A stretch of 64,000 nt of DNA from Maridesulfovibrio salexigens DSM 2638 (GCF_000023445.1 NC_012881.1:2967501-3031500); one strand, 5' to 3'. Numbered from the stretch's first letter, positions 53,261-61,885 are shown. Notes: generated from the letters alone by a model not told the origin. A program made the numbers and translations.

Positions 53261-54172
53261 TCAACGCCTTGTCTCCATATACTTATGTATATATTCGATT
53301 GGTATCTGAACATCTCTGATCATTAGGTGAGTTCCCTGAAATTGCGTAATAACTGAGCTAAACTTTTCAGCTCCATCTCTAAGGATCAACTCAGACAGCC
53401 ACTTATCCCAATCAGCGTAGGTATATCCGGAACTAAGTTTGCTTTCCTCAGCTTCCTTCTTAAGAACCTCAAGATCGCCATTCCCTCTTCTAAACCTCTC
53501 CCTTACGGCAAATGCCCACTTTGCAGGTTTATCTTTAACCTGCGCAACGGACCAAATCATGTCTTCTATTTCTTGAGACAATTCACCTGAACAGATTGGA
53601 GCACAACAACCATCACTTTTTGTTCTGGTTGTTCGAGGCCTGTTTGGGTCTTTTGGTATAGTAGGAACAATAGACTGGTCTGCTAGGCCCTTTGTTCCAC
53701 TTTGGGCGGCCCTACCACCCTCTTTAACTGGCCCCAACGGCAGGTTCAAAAATATTGAATGAAATAATAATAAATAGGAACAACTTCGTTGCCTTTCTGG
53801 TTTCCTTTTCAAAACAAAACCTTTCTGCTCGAGACCCGAAAGAGCTTTCCTAACAGTACGCTCATCAATCCCAGCACGTGTTGCAATTTTATATTGAGCA
53901 GGAAAACACTTGCCGTCATATCCAGCAAAAAGAGCCAGCTCACGCCAAACAGACCTTTCAGAATGCGTCAGCAATTTCTGCTGGCGAATAAAGTCAATTA
54001 TCGTTGCCCCAAAGTCTCTTAATGGCACAAAAACAAAACATGTCTGCGCTTGCTTTTTGGGTAGGGATGAAGGAAAGTGGATTAAATTACCATCAACATG
54101 TAGTTGATGCTTCTTGGGAGTTAGATCTTGCTTGGCGGCTTTTCTAACTCCCATATTTTTTTTTACGATCAC
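53261..54172 (-). CDS. HTH replication-initiator-like protein of the island
   Basis: About 303 residues. Residues about 60-140 form a winged helix of the kind used by plasmid and island replication or DnaD-like proteins (LTHSERSVWRELALFAGYDG, then AGIDERTVRKALSGLEQKGFV). A disordered Arg/Ser/Thr linker and a helical C-terminal domain (EEIEDMIWSV-like, WAFAVRERFRRG) follow. GTG 54172 is the favoured start: an AGGAGG site, lying in the end of the alpA gene, sits nine bases upstream. ATG 54154 has no such site. It is translated downstream of the excisionase-like gene. Replication or maintenance of the excised island is inferred, not shown. Confidence 0.6.
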   Translation of the reverse strand: MIVKKNMGVRKAAKQDLTPKKHQLHVDGNLIHFPSSLPKKQAQTCFVFVPLRDFGATIIDFIRQQKLLTHSERSVWRELALFAGYDGKCFPAQYKIATRAGIDERTVRKALSGLEQKGFVLKRKPERQRSCSYLLLFHSIFLNLPLGPVKEGGRAAQSGTKGLADQSIVPTIPKDPNRPRTTRTKSDGCCAPICSGELSQEIEDMIWSVAQVKDKPAKWAFAVRERFRRGNGDLEVLKKEAEESKLSSGYTYADWDKWLSELILRDGAEKFSSVITQFQGTHLMIRDVQIPIEYIHKYMETRR

Positions 54173-54174
54173 AA

Positions 54175-54399
54175 TTAACACCCTCCTCTTACGCTCTGCA
54201 GCCCATAATTGTCATAAGAGTCGGTAGTTTCAACTTTGGCAGACTCGACGAACATCCGTAAGTCACTAACTTCATACATAACCCGCCGACCTATTTTGGA
54301 ATAGCGCGGCCCCTTCCCATGACACCGCCAGACCTCTAATGTTCCTGGTCTGAGTCCTAAAAACAAAGCTGCTTCAACCGTATTAATTAGTTTTGACAT
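54175..54399 (-). CDS. AlpA-like excisionase / MerR-type HTH protein
   Basis: A 74-residue protein with a winged HTH of the AlpA/excisionase type: VEAALFLGLRPGTLEVWRCHGKGPRYSKIGRRVMYEVSDLRMFV. Such proteins direct excision of an integrated element, often also acting as transcriptional activators of int. It has a perfect AAGGAGG site. Immediately upstream lie two AAATTTA(A/T)TTAAG 13-mers that are good candidates for its own binding. It sits between the integrase block and the replication-like gene, the usual place in small integrative elements. Confidence 0.85.
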   Translation of the reverse strand: MSKLINTVEAALFLGLRPGTLEVWRCHGKGPRYSKIGRRVMYEVSDLRMFVESAKVETTDSYDNYGLQSVRGGC

Positions 54400-54414
54400 T
54401 TATAATCCTCCTTA

Positions 54415-54450
54415 AAATTTAATTAAGCTGGATCATAAAATTTATTTAAG
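54415..54450. promoter_or_regulatory. Tandem 13-mers at the alpA promoter (operator candidate)
   Basis: AAATTTAATTAAG (54415-54427) and the one-mismatch copy AAATTTATTTAAG (54438-54450) are 23 bp apart, two helical turns, in the same orientation. The same motif occurs as an inverted pair at 53017-53082. They may bind AlpA or the replication-like protein. Confidence 0.6.
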
Positions 54451-54517
54451 TTCAGTCTACAATATTCTGAATTATTGAAGTCTCAGAAAACACTTCCTAG
54501 CTTATCAGGACAAAAAA

Positions 54518-54544
54518 AAACTAGCCTTCAAAAAAGGCTAGTTT
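54518..54544 (-). terminator. Terminator of the hypothetical gene at 54567
   Basis: AAACTAGCCTT (54518-54528) pairs with AAGGCTAGTTT (54534-54544). On the minus strand a TTTTTTTTG tract follows. Confidence 0.8.
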
Positions 54545-54566
54545 AAAAAACAAAACTACAATTGAC

Positions 54567-55295
54567 CTACACAAGAACAATTCTCCAAGCTTTATCGGGG
54601 TCAATTAACTTCCTTCGCGATCGTTTATATACCACCCCTCTTTCCACAGCTTCCGAATAATACTGATTAACAACTGAAACAAATCCTACTAATCCATTCT
54701 TGAGACATGATTTACGATCTTTAGGAACCAGCGTATCTAATGCCATATAATCTTTTCCACGTTTAGTAACTTCGAAATTCAATAAAGCTGCCCACCAATG
54801 AGCAACAATTTTTCTAGGGCGCCAAATGTTATTAACAATATTCTTTACATCCCCACCGTATTCTCCAATCATTTCTATATCGTTTGCTCTTGATATTATA
54901 TCTGAAGCTGCTTCAGAAATGCCCATATTCTCATACATGACACGTTGGAAAATCATACCTGCAATTCTGCCTTTTTGAATTGCAGAATCAAGAAAATTAT
55001 CTGGAATGATATTTTTACTTTCAGGAAAGACAAACAAAGTAAAATTTTCCCATGTCCCGTACATGTCTTCAGCAAGAGTCATAAGCACACCGTCTATGTA
55101 CCGTTCTTTATACTCACATTGTTCAATTAAAAACGGCACTGCCTTCAATAAACACCTAGCCCTATAGTGCCCTAAACGCGTCAAATCTTCGGGACTAGGG
55201 AAAAGCATAATGGAACTTAAGTCTACTGACATTATAAAATTAAGCCCGGGATCATCCTGAATCAACTGATCATGGACTAATGGGAAATTAGGCAT
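54567..55295 (-). CDS. Hypothetical protein between integrase and AlpA genes
   Basis: A 242-residue protein I do not recognise. It begins with a hydrophobic-acidic stretch, contains several charged helices (ISEAASDIISRANDIEMIGEYGG) and a tryptophan-rich patch (NIWRPRKIVAHWWAALLN), and ends with a basic segment SRRKLIDPDKAW. No signal peptide or transmembrane helix. It is downstream of the integrase gene on the same strand with a short gap and has its own terminator. Its position suggests a mobility- or regulation-related role, without further evidence. Confidence 0.55.
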   Translation of the reverse strand: MPNFPLVHDQLIQDDPGLNFIMSVDLSSIMLFPSPEDLTRLGHYRARCLLKAVPFLIEQCEYKERYIDGVLMTLAEDMYGTWENFTLFVFPESKNIIPDNFLDSAIQKGRIAGMIFQRVMYENMGISEAASDIISRANDIEMIGEYGGDVKNIVNNIWRPRKIVAHWWAALLNFEVTKRGKDYMALDTLVPKDRKSCLKNGLVGFVSVVNQYYSEAVERGVVYKRSRRKLIDPDKAWRIVLV

Positions 55296-55324
55296 TTACG
55301 TCTCCCTTTTCTTTAAGTACAATT

Positions 55325-56470
55325 TTATCCACACAACAACTCAGCGGCTCGATTGCTGGCTTGCTTCTTAGTATCTGGCAAAAACTGCCCATACCGCTTT
55401 GTCATGGATGAATCTTTATGGGTCAACAATTCACCAATCATATCAAGCGAAAATTCACCAGAATTCGCCAGAGTCACGGCAAAATGGTGTCTCAATCCAT
55501 GAAAAATTCGGAATTCTCTCGGAAGAATAGCCTTTTTCTTGATCCTATTAGCTGCTGAACAATTTACTCTCATCGCACCTTTCTTGCCGGGAAAGACAAA
55601 CTCAGACTCAGGAAAAGTCTCATTTTTCCACTGAATTTGATCAAGCAACAAATCCGTAACAACGCCATTCATTGGAATCGAAACACTCTTTCCGCCCTTG
55701 GGAGCGCGTAAGAAAATTAGCGACTGCTGAAAATCACAATCTCTATCTTCAAGTTTAAAGATTTCACCTCTCCGCATACCAGTGAACATCGCAATTTTAA
55801 GCATTCGGCACACATCACGAGAGGGCCACTCTTCAAGCACTTTAAGAAAACGCTTCAACTGATCCGAGGTAAGATATTCGACAACTTCATTATCTCGTCG
55901 GGGCATCTGGATAGTAAATCCCAACTGTTCGCACAGACCGTTCTTTGAACCAAAATTGATTATACGGCGGGTGATCTCAAGACCTCCCCATATAGAAGCA
56001 GCAGACATGCCATCCATTTTCTTTTTGATACGCTCCATATCAAGCTGGCATAAATTCCTAACTGGCCTTGAACCTATCACTGGGGAAACATGGTTATCAT
56101 AGCGACCTTTGTCTATTTTGGCCCCCTGTGAAGACTCACCGCGCACCTTGAAATATTCATCGGCAATATCATCCAATCTGATATTGGCCTTGAGATCTGC
56201 CTCGCGCAACTCTTTGTGCGTTTTGACGGCTTCACCATGCCTAGCCTTCTTAAGTCGATCAGAACGAATATCCGAGGCAATCTGTGGGGTGTATTTTTCA
56301 GACTTCCAACCTACTTTCTCCCACTTAAGTTTGCCATCGATACGATAAGCAACGTGGTAGCAAACGTCCGGCTTTCCCTGATAACGCTTTTGCTGGCTTT
56401 CATAAGAATAAACACCGGGCCACCTATTCTTGTTCACTAATTTTTTTCGGCTCGATTTAGCTTTGCTCAT
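55325..56470 (-). CDS. int: Tyrosine integrase of the island
   Basis: About 381 residues. The N-terminal arm-binding domain (GVYSYESQQKRYQGK) and SAM-like core-binding domain (ANIRLDDIADEYF) precede the catalytic domain: Arg in AMFTGMRRGEIF, Lys in APKGGKS, HGLRHHFAV, LLTHKDSS and the Tyr in MTKRYGQFL. ATG 56470 with AAAAGG upstream is preferred to a TTG that would add 24 residues. The paired end repeat (56499-56530) lies just upstream, so the integrase may bind its own promoter. It is adjacent to attR and oriented like typical tRNA-site integrases. Confidence 0.92.
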   Translation of the reverse strand: MSKAKSSRKKLVNKNRWPGVYSYESQQKRYQGKPDVCYHVAYRIDGKLKWEKVGWKSEKYTPQIASDIRSDRLKKARHGEAVKTHKELREADLKANIRLDDIADEYFKVRGESSQGAKIDKGRYDNHVSPVIGSRPVRNLCQLDMERIKKKMDGMSAASIWGGLEITRRIINFGSKNGLCEQLGFTIQMPRRDNEVVEYLTSDQLKRFLKVLEEWPSRDVCRMLKIAMFTGMRRGEIFKLEDRDCDFQQSLIFLRAPKGGKSVSIPMNGVVTDLLLDQIQWKNETFPESEFVFPGKKGAMRVNCSAANRIKKKAILPREFRIFHGLRHHFAVTLANSGEFSLDMIGELLTHKDSSMTKRYGQFLPDTKKQASNRAAELLCG

Positions 56471-56498
56471 ATTGACCTTTTCAAATAATTGGAGGCTA

Positions 56499-56530
56499 AT
56501 TTTTGCTAACCTATTGCTAACAACTAGCGC
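56499..56530 (+). repeat. Right copy of the island-end repeat
   Basis: Contains the same 24 bp as 36331-36354, with TTGCTAAC repeated (56503-56521), then AC and TAGCGC. It lies just upstream of the integrase start and is separated from attR by about 130 bp. Confidence 0.75.
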
Positions 56531-56656
56531 AAATTTGACCAATTTCTTTCGAAGTCAATAAAACTCATTTTTTTATTTCTGTCAATTTTAATCAATAATT
56601 TCAAAGTCTTTAAAGTCACATAAAAGAAAATAAAATTCAGTCAAAAGTAATCAATC

Positions 56657-56717
56657 CTGCGTTCGGGACGCAGAGACCGGAGGTTCAAATCCTCTCATCC
56701 CGACCAGATAATTCAAG
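56657..56717 (+). repeat. attR: 61-bp repeat of the tRNA-Pro 3' half
   Basis: Identical to 36239-36299. It starts mid-anticodon stem and lacks the 5' half of the tRNA, so it is not a functional tRNA gene. It marks the right end of the island. Confidence 0.92.
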
Positions 56718-56747
56718 CCCCTTACGATTAATCGTAAGGGGCTTTTA
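56715..56747 (+). terminator. Original tRNA-Pro terminator, now stranded at attR
   Basis: AAGCCCCTTACGAT (56715-56728) pairs with ATCGTAAGGGGCTT (56731-56744), then TTA. Before integration it would have followed the tRNA gene. Confidence 0.8.
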
Positions 56748-56766
56748 TTTTTTGAAGTAAAAAAAT

Positions 56767-56800
56767 TACCCCCCGCATTTTTTATTGCGAGGGGTTTTTC
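56767..56800 (-). terminator. Terminator of the KAP NTPase gene
   Basis: ACCCCCCGCA pairs with TGCGAGGGGT with one mismatch; loop of T-rich bases; T-run on the minus strand. It lies just beyond the KAP stop. Confidence 0.65.
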
Positions 56801-56811
56801 ATACAAGAAAA

Positions 56812-58497
56812 CTAAACCGAATTATTCGATAATTTAGTTATCCTATTAAATCTCCATTCCCCAAGCTCATCCTTAAGCTCAACAAAAGCTCTGGTTATTT
56901 TTTCACGAAGCTCAACAAAGGCATCAGATTGAGAGTGACTTCTTGCAAACTGGATCGATATTTTAACAAATTCAGGATCTTCTTGAAACCATTTCCTCAG
57001 TAACTCAACTCTCACTCCATCAAAATATTTATCGTCAAAGTCTCCCCAACTTCTCGCGCTTTGGACCTCTTTTAAACGCTCTTTAAATAAACTAAGTGTA
57101 TAAAGATCATTAATTTTATTACCAAATTCTGCTTCATAATATTCCTTAACCTTAATATCTGATGCACAAATAGAACTAATAGTCTCACAGTACTTAAACT
57201 TCCTCGCTGACTCCACCCCATCTATCTCACAAACTCTATCCCTAATATAATCCATTTTAAATTGCCGAAAGAGCGTATCTGCATCATCAGAAAACTCTTT
57301 AAACACAGAAAACAAATAATTAATATTTTCAAAGGATGTATACTCAAATATATTATAACCAACACCGTTTATGGCACTAGTCAATTCTTCAATAAACTCT
57401 TCCGCCGACTTAGACAAATCAAATGTATATTGATCCAATATATCGAACACTTGCCTATATTTAATTTCTTTTTCTTTCTCAAGCTCTCGCTCACTTAGAA
57501 GGCTTTCAAACTTAACTAAATCTAAAAGAGAAGTATGAATAAATTCCCACAAAAAATTGTGCCACGCAAAATGCTCTGAAACCCTAGTTCCATAAGCATA
57601 AGCGTATTCTTTTACCATAGATTGACTAAATTCTTCTTCTGCATTCATATTTTGAAGCTCAAAGTAAGACAACTTACTTAATCCTTCATATCCTAAGCCA
57701 CAGTATACAATCGTTAACAATGAAATATTGTATGCTATATAACTTGAACGCCAATCATTACATGGCCCGATCATTTGTGAGACAAAACTAACATTCCTAA
57801 CTGCTTTCTTTACAGTTCGTAGATTATTTCTATGGTATAGCCCAAATGCTTCTTGGATTCCTATTTTATATTTATTTTCAACCTTATTTAACAATTTATC
57901 AATAATATCTTCCTGCGAAGGATTATACTTAAACTCACAATCTACTACTTTTTCACTATATTGAGAGTACCAGCCTCCTTCATCCCTTAAATTTTCTTCG
58001 TCCATAATAAGTATTACTGTTGAGCCAAATCTTTCCTTCAAATTAGACACAAAACCCATAATTTCAGAATAGCTCAATTCATCAGACTTACGTTCAAAAT
58101 CATCTATGCAAATGGTTAAACCAGACAAACTATTCTTTTTAAACAGAGATAAAGTATTACCTAGAATACCTGTGCCAATAGTAAATCCACCAAACTCACC
58201 AGCATCGCCACTAATGCTAGTTTTAATATTTTTCAGAACACCAGAAATTTTATCTATATATTCATTTCTTGAAAAAGCTTGAAATAATATATTATTTTGC
58301 AACGACTCAAAATTTCTATGCCCAAACAATGAGACATAAACAAATCGCTCTTGTTCCTTTTCATCAAAATCATTTTCAACAAAGTCATTCCAAAAATACG
58401 TCTTCCCACATCCCCACTCACCTTTCAGAACAATCACCTGAGCATTATCTGCATCAACTAAGGCTTTAAGTTGCTTTTTATATTCATTTATTGTCAT
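56812..58497 (-). CDS. KAP-type P-loop NTPase
   Basis: A 561-residue protein with Walker A VLKGEWGCGKTYFW near residue 20-33 and Walker B LTICIDDFER near residue 130. A second acidic loop (IMDEENLRD) and a long helical C-terminal part without known motifs follow. This is the KAP/STAND-like NTPase layout; no transmembrane pair is evident, unlike some KAP proteins. Many such NTPases lie in defence islands. The gene is much more AT-rich than the permease next to it, which points to transfer. It lies just outside attR and has an AAAGGA site before the ATG. Confidence 0.75.
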   Translation of the reverse strand: MTINEYKKQLKALVDADNAQVIVLKGEWGCGKTYFWNDFVENDFDEKEQERFVYVSLFGHRNFESLQNNILFQAFSRNEYIDKISGVLKNIKTSISGDAGEFGGFTIGTGILGNTLSLFKKNSLSGLTICIDDFERKSDELSYSEIMGFVSNLKERFGSTVILIMDEENLRDEGGWYSQYSEKVVDCEFKYNPSQEDIIDKLLNKVENKYKIGIQEAFGLYHRNNLRTVKKAVRNVSFVSQMIGPCNDWRSSYIAYNISLLTIVYCGLGYEGLSKLSYFELQNMNAEEEFSQSMVKEYAYAYGTRVSEHFAWHNFLWEFIHTSLLDLVKFESLLSERELEKEKEIKYRQVFDILDQYTFDLSKSAEEFIEELTSAINGVGYNIFEYTSFENINYLFSVFKEFSDDADTLFRQFKMDYIRDRVCEIDGVESARKFKYCETISSICASDIKVKEYYEAEFGNKINDLYTLSLFKERLKEVQSARSWGDFDDKYFDGVRVELLRKWFQEDPEFVKISIQFARSHSQSDAFVELREKITRAFVELKDELGEWRFNRITKLSNNSV

Positions 58498-58509
58498 AGT
58501 TTTATCCTT

Positions 58510-59607
58510 TCATTCCCCCTGCCCCATCACCCATTGGCGATAAAGAGCAAGAGCCATACAGGTCAGCGGCAGGGCCATTACCAGCCCGAGGAAGCCGAGC
58601 AACTGTCCCCAGATGGAGAGCGACAATAGGATCATCCAAGGGGACAATCCCATGCTTTCACCTTGCAAACGCGGGACAAGCACTGCGTCCTGTAGCACCT
58701 GAACGACAGCAAAGACTACGCCTACCCCGCCCAAAGCCAGCCAGAAATTACCTCCAGTTGCCAGTGCATTAATTGCCGCCAGCAGGAAGGCCGGGATTAA
58801 TCCGGCTATCTGAAGATACGGAACCATATTCAGCAGTCCGATAAGCATTCCGAGAAGGATCGCCAGCGGTAATTTAATGATCAAGAATCCCAGCGAGAAC
58901 AAGCAACCGATGATCAGTGCAATTAGAGCTTGCGTGCGAAAATAACGGTTGGTGACGTTGGTGAAATCATCTACGAAGGATGCTACCCGCTCGCGGTATC
59001 TGGAAGGAATCTGCTCCCTCCATTTGCCGAGCTTATCGTAATCAGTAAGCAGGAACACAAGATAAAGAAAGATCACAAACAATCCGGCCAGCATACCAAG
59101 AGTGTGCGCCGACCCGCTTACAATATTCCAAATTCCGGGCAAGGCTTTCTGGGCCGAGACCTTGAGCATATCCGTAAGGCCTGACTCTGTAAGAAACGAC
59201 CGCACATCTTCCTGCTTAGCCAGATCTACTATTGTATGCCAGAGGTCCTCTGGAATATATTCAGCCGCCCTTTGCGCTACAGCAGAATCATTGACCATTC
59301 TTGCCAGCATTACCCCGGTTTGTTTCATTTCAATCCCGACAGTACGCACCGTCATCCAAAAAATCTTGACCAGCGGAACCAGTAAGGTCAGAAGGGTAAG
59401 CAATACAGCAGCTGTACGGTTCTTAATATATCGACCGACAAAATTAACCAGCGGGTTCAGCAGGTAAGCAAGAGTCAAAGCTACCGCAAAAGGAACCAGT
59501 ACCGCGCTCAAGGTATTCAGCAGGGTGATTGCAACCCAAATGAATCCCGCAATAAGCAGCAAACGCACTACGCGGTCAAAAGTATAAGGGGTATTATCGT
59601 TGATCAT
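58510..59607 (-). CDS. AI-2E family permease
   Basis: A 365-residue AI-2E/PerM-type membrane protein with about eight transmembrane helices. Conserved parts are VPFAVALTLAYLLNPLV near the N-terminus and the C-terminal block ending GFLGLVMALPLTCMAL. The family includes TqsA, a proposed autoinducer-2 exporter, and sodium-proton antiporters, so the substrate is open. TTAGGAG precedes the ATG. It is followed by KAP and preceded by the FUSC pair on the same strand with short gaps. Confidence 0.85.
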   Translation of the reverse strand: MINDNTPYTFDRVVRLLLIAGFIWVAITLLNTLSAVLVPFAVALTLAYLLNPLVNFVGRYIKNRTAAVLLTLLTLLVPLVKIFWMTVRTVGIEMKQTGVMLARMVNDSAVAQRAAEYIPEDLWHTIVDLAKQEDVRSFLTESGLTDMLKVSAQKALPGIWNIVSGSAHTLGMLAGLFVIFLYLVFLLTDYDKLGKWREQIPSRYRERVASFVDDFTNVTNRYFRTQALIALIIGCLFSLGFLIIKLPLAILLGMLIGLLNMVPYLQIAGLIPAFLLAAINALATGGNFWLALGGVGVVFAVVQVLQDAVLVPRLQGESMGLSPWMILLSLSIWGQLLGFLGLVMALPLTCMALALYRQWVMGQGE

Positions 59608-59616
59608 AAAAATCTC

Positions 59617-60711
59617 CTAATTACTATCCCGCCCGTAGCGCAGGTCATGCATTCGTTTTCCGGCTCTGCGGATTTCACCGCCAAGGGCACGAATGTTCCA
59701 GATGAATGCAGAAATATTGTTACGCCGCTCAAGAGGTACGTCTTCAAAGTCACCCCTGACACGGGCATCCCCGACGGCCCCCATGAAGTTATCGATAGCC
59801 TTATCAAAATCAGGCTCCTCAGGGCAATCCTCAGGATTCAGAGAATAACATTCAAGCCATTCATAATACTTAGTTGTTGCGCCTAGCACCTCGGACATTC
59901 CGTCTGCAATGGACGGCAACGGACCTCCGTATCCCCGGCGGATAATGGTCGACATGGTCATAAGCAGACTGTGCATTCGAGTGAAAGTGCGGATCAGGCG
60001 AGTCAATTCACTCCGCTGCCAACCCTGCAATCCCGGTTCTGCCGCTGCCTCGCGAAAGGACTCTGCGCAGGTGTCGAGCATGTTGGAAGCTTCAATTCGG
60101 GTCTCAACAATTCTGGCCTCAGTTATTCCGCCGTGCAGATATGATTCGGAAAGAATCTTAAAATGCGTGGACTGCAATTCAACCAGATTAGCCATTTTCG
60201 CACGTAGATTTTTACGGGCCATATTAGGCCAGACCCCGAAGGAAGCAGCAATACCTATAACTACGCCCAGAACAGTATCCAGAATGCGCTCCAGCCCGAA
60301 CTGCCAGCCGTCAGTAAAGAGTACTCCCAGCAAAAGGATTACCCCCACAGTCAAGGAGCAGGAAAATACGGTATAGCTGAAGACTCTCACTAGAATCATC
60401 AGAAAAAAGGAAAGAACAATCAATCCCGCAAGAACGGGGGTACCCGGCTCAAGAAACAGAATGCCAACCCCGATAGCAGCACCAATGACTGTACCCCAAA
60501 GCCGCTTCCAGCCGATACGCAATGTCCCGCCAACTGAAGGACGCATGATCACAATCACACTGATAGGCAGCCAGACCGCATGGCGAAGTTCCAGAAAACG
60601 GGCGGCAACAATGGCAAAGGTAATTGCCGCCGCAGCCTTAAGAGCATGACGGAAAGGCACTGAATCCCAGCGGAATTCCTTTTTCAGGGTAGCAAGAGCA
60701 TCAGCGAACAC
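59617..60711 (-). CDS. FUSC-family inner-membrane protein, half-size (second of a pair)
   Basis: A 364-residue protein with four to six N-terminal transmembrane helices (RHALKAAAAITFAIVAARFLELRHAVWLPISVIVIM, typical FUSC opening) and a cytoplasmic helical C-terminal domain. Relatives include YccS, AaeB and aromatic-acid or fusaric-acid resistance exporters, which are usually 650-700 residues. Here two half-size genes lie next to each other, overlapping by 11 bp. The GTG start has a GGAGG site within the end of the partner gene. The two probably assemble together. Confidence 0.8.
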   Translation of the reverse strand: MFADALATLKKEFRWDSVPFRHALKAAAAITFAIVAARFLELRHAVWLPISVIVIMRPSVGGTLRIGWKRLWGTVIGAAIGVGILFLEPGTPVLAGLIVLSFFLMILVRVFSYTVFSCSLTVGVILLLGVLFTDGWQFGLERILDTVLGVVIGIAASFGVWPNMARKNLRAKMANLVELQSTHFKILSESYLHGGITEARIVETRIEASNMLDTCAESFREAAAEPGLQGWQRSELTRLIRTFTRMHSLLMTMSTIIRRGYGGPLPSIADGMSEVLGATTKYYEWLECYSLNPEDCPEEPDFDKAIDNFMGAVGDARVRGDFEDVPLERRNNISAFIWNIRALGGEIRRAGKRMHDLRYGRDSN

Positions 60712-61807
60712 TGCAGGCCCCTCCTTTGCAGCAGAGTTTGCTCATTTCAGCGAACTCCATGCTCAGGTTACGCAGCCCGTAGATGGCTCCCCAAGCTTCG
60801 AGAAATTCATTACGCAAACCGTCGTCACGCTTGTAGGCACCCAGTCGAAGCAATTCACTTTCAAGATCAGCAATACCTTCGTCAATACCTCGCAGATCAA
60901 CCTCTCCCCTGCCAGTGGACAGGTTTGCCGCCAGCACGTCAAAAGCCACGGAACTGCGCCCTGCAATATCGCTGAATTTAAAACGCATATCCTTGAAAAC
61001 AGGACTGTGTTCGGCAAACTGGCGACTATTGGACAACCCTACAACGGCCTCAATCATCCGCACCAGCAATGCGTACAAAGCAGACGGGCCCTCATAGCTA
61101 CCCAATTCCTTGACCGGGTCCACATTAATAGCTTCCATGAATCTACGATAACGGCGCACGGATTCTACAGACCGCTCATGAATTTCAGCAATCTCTTTTA
61201 AATCATCCTTGCTGCCTGTAGATGAGGCCACGGCGCGGAAGTAATCACCGATATCAGTCAAAGCAACAGCCCCGGCGCGAGTAAGAACTTTTTCCGGTTT
61301 CATGGGCCAGAGGTAAAAAATAAATAGATAAGAAACAGTAGCACCAAAAAGCACCGCTCCTGACCGTTCCATCCCCACCAGAAACGTATCCGGAGAGGTT
61401 AAAGCCAGCAGGTTAACGATAAGTGTGCCGATGGCAGCAGTTGCGGCTGCCACTCCTAAAACCGGAGCAAAAAATACAGCAAAGGCCAGCGCAAAAAGAT
61501 ACACTTCCAACAATAAGGAATAATTACCGACAACGGTTGAGACAGGCACAAGACACATTACCGCAAGAGCCAAACAGCGGGCCACAGCCTTACGCTTGGC
61601 AAGGGTGCTACCTGCACGAAACACAACCACTACCATGGAGCCGTAAACCGACCATTGCAGGAACTTTGTGCTCATGCCCACCAGATAAGCCAGCAGCAAT
61701 GCCACAAGGCAGGCACAAATAGATTTTGCCGCGTACTTGGTCATGAACAGACCCGGATCAACCGGCCTGATGAAGATTCTGTAAAACTCTGAGATTATTT
61801 TATGCAT
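60701..61807 (-). CDS. FUSC-family inner-membrane protein, half-size (first of a pair)
   Basis: About 368 residues. The N-terminal part has several transmembrane helices (AAKSICACLVALLLAYLVGMSTKFLQWSVYGSMVVVVFRA), the rest is a cytoplasmic helical domain. The overall layout matches the FUSC partner at 59617, with which it overlaps by 11 bp. ATG 61807 with GGAGG close upstream is preferred to an upstream codon that would add 13 residues. It could form a hetero-oligomeric exporter with the next gene. Substrate unknown. Confidence 0.8.
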   Translation of the reverse strand: MHKIISEFYRIFIRPVDPGLFMTKYAAKSICACLVALLLAYLVGMSTKFLQWSVYGSMVVVVFRAGSTLAKRKAVARCLALAVMCLVPVSTVVGNYSLLLEVYLFALAFAVFFAPVLGVAAATAAIGTLIVNLLALTSPDTFLVGMERSGAVLFGATVSYLFIFYLWPMKPEKVLTRAGAVALTDIGDYFRAVASSTGSKDDLKEIAEIHERSVESVRRYRRFMEAINVDPVKELGSYEGPSALYALLVRMIEAVVGLSNSRQFAEHSPVFKDMRFKFSDIAGRSSVAFDVLAANLSTGRGEVDLRGIDEGIADLESELLRLGAYKRDDGLRNEFLEAWGAIYGLRNLSMEFAEMSKLCCKGGACSVR

Positions 61808-61885
61808 TTGCCTCCGGCGGCCCTCTACTTTTATTATGCTCCGCATATAACGCGGCGAGGCTTCATAATAAAGTAATATTTTTTA

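Larger units (their letters stand above)
36239..56717. mobile_element. 20.4-kb integrated genomic island in tRNA-Pro(CGG)
   Basis: The element is bounded by 61-bp direct repeats of the tRNA end. At its right end it carries a tyrosine integrase, an AlpA-like excisionase and a HTH replication-like gene. Cargo comprises a type I restriction operon with an FRG gene, a GIY-YIG gene, a second tyrosine recombinase, a four-gene phosphorelay and a Fic fragment. The 46-55 kb part is distinctly AT-rich. No structural phage or conjugation genes are visible, so it is a small integrative island, possibly of satellite type. Confidence 0.9.

Noticed and set aside
53131-53313. Small minus-strand ORF of 60 residues after the replication-like gene
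   Set aside because: It starts inside the end of the replication-like gene, spans the perfect terminator hairpin, has no Shine-Dalgarno and matches nothing I know.
56657-56717. A second tRNA-Pro gene at the right end of the island
   Set aside because: Only the 3' 61 bases match; the acceptor 5' strand, D-arm and half of the anticodon stem context are missing. It is the attR repeat.
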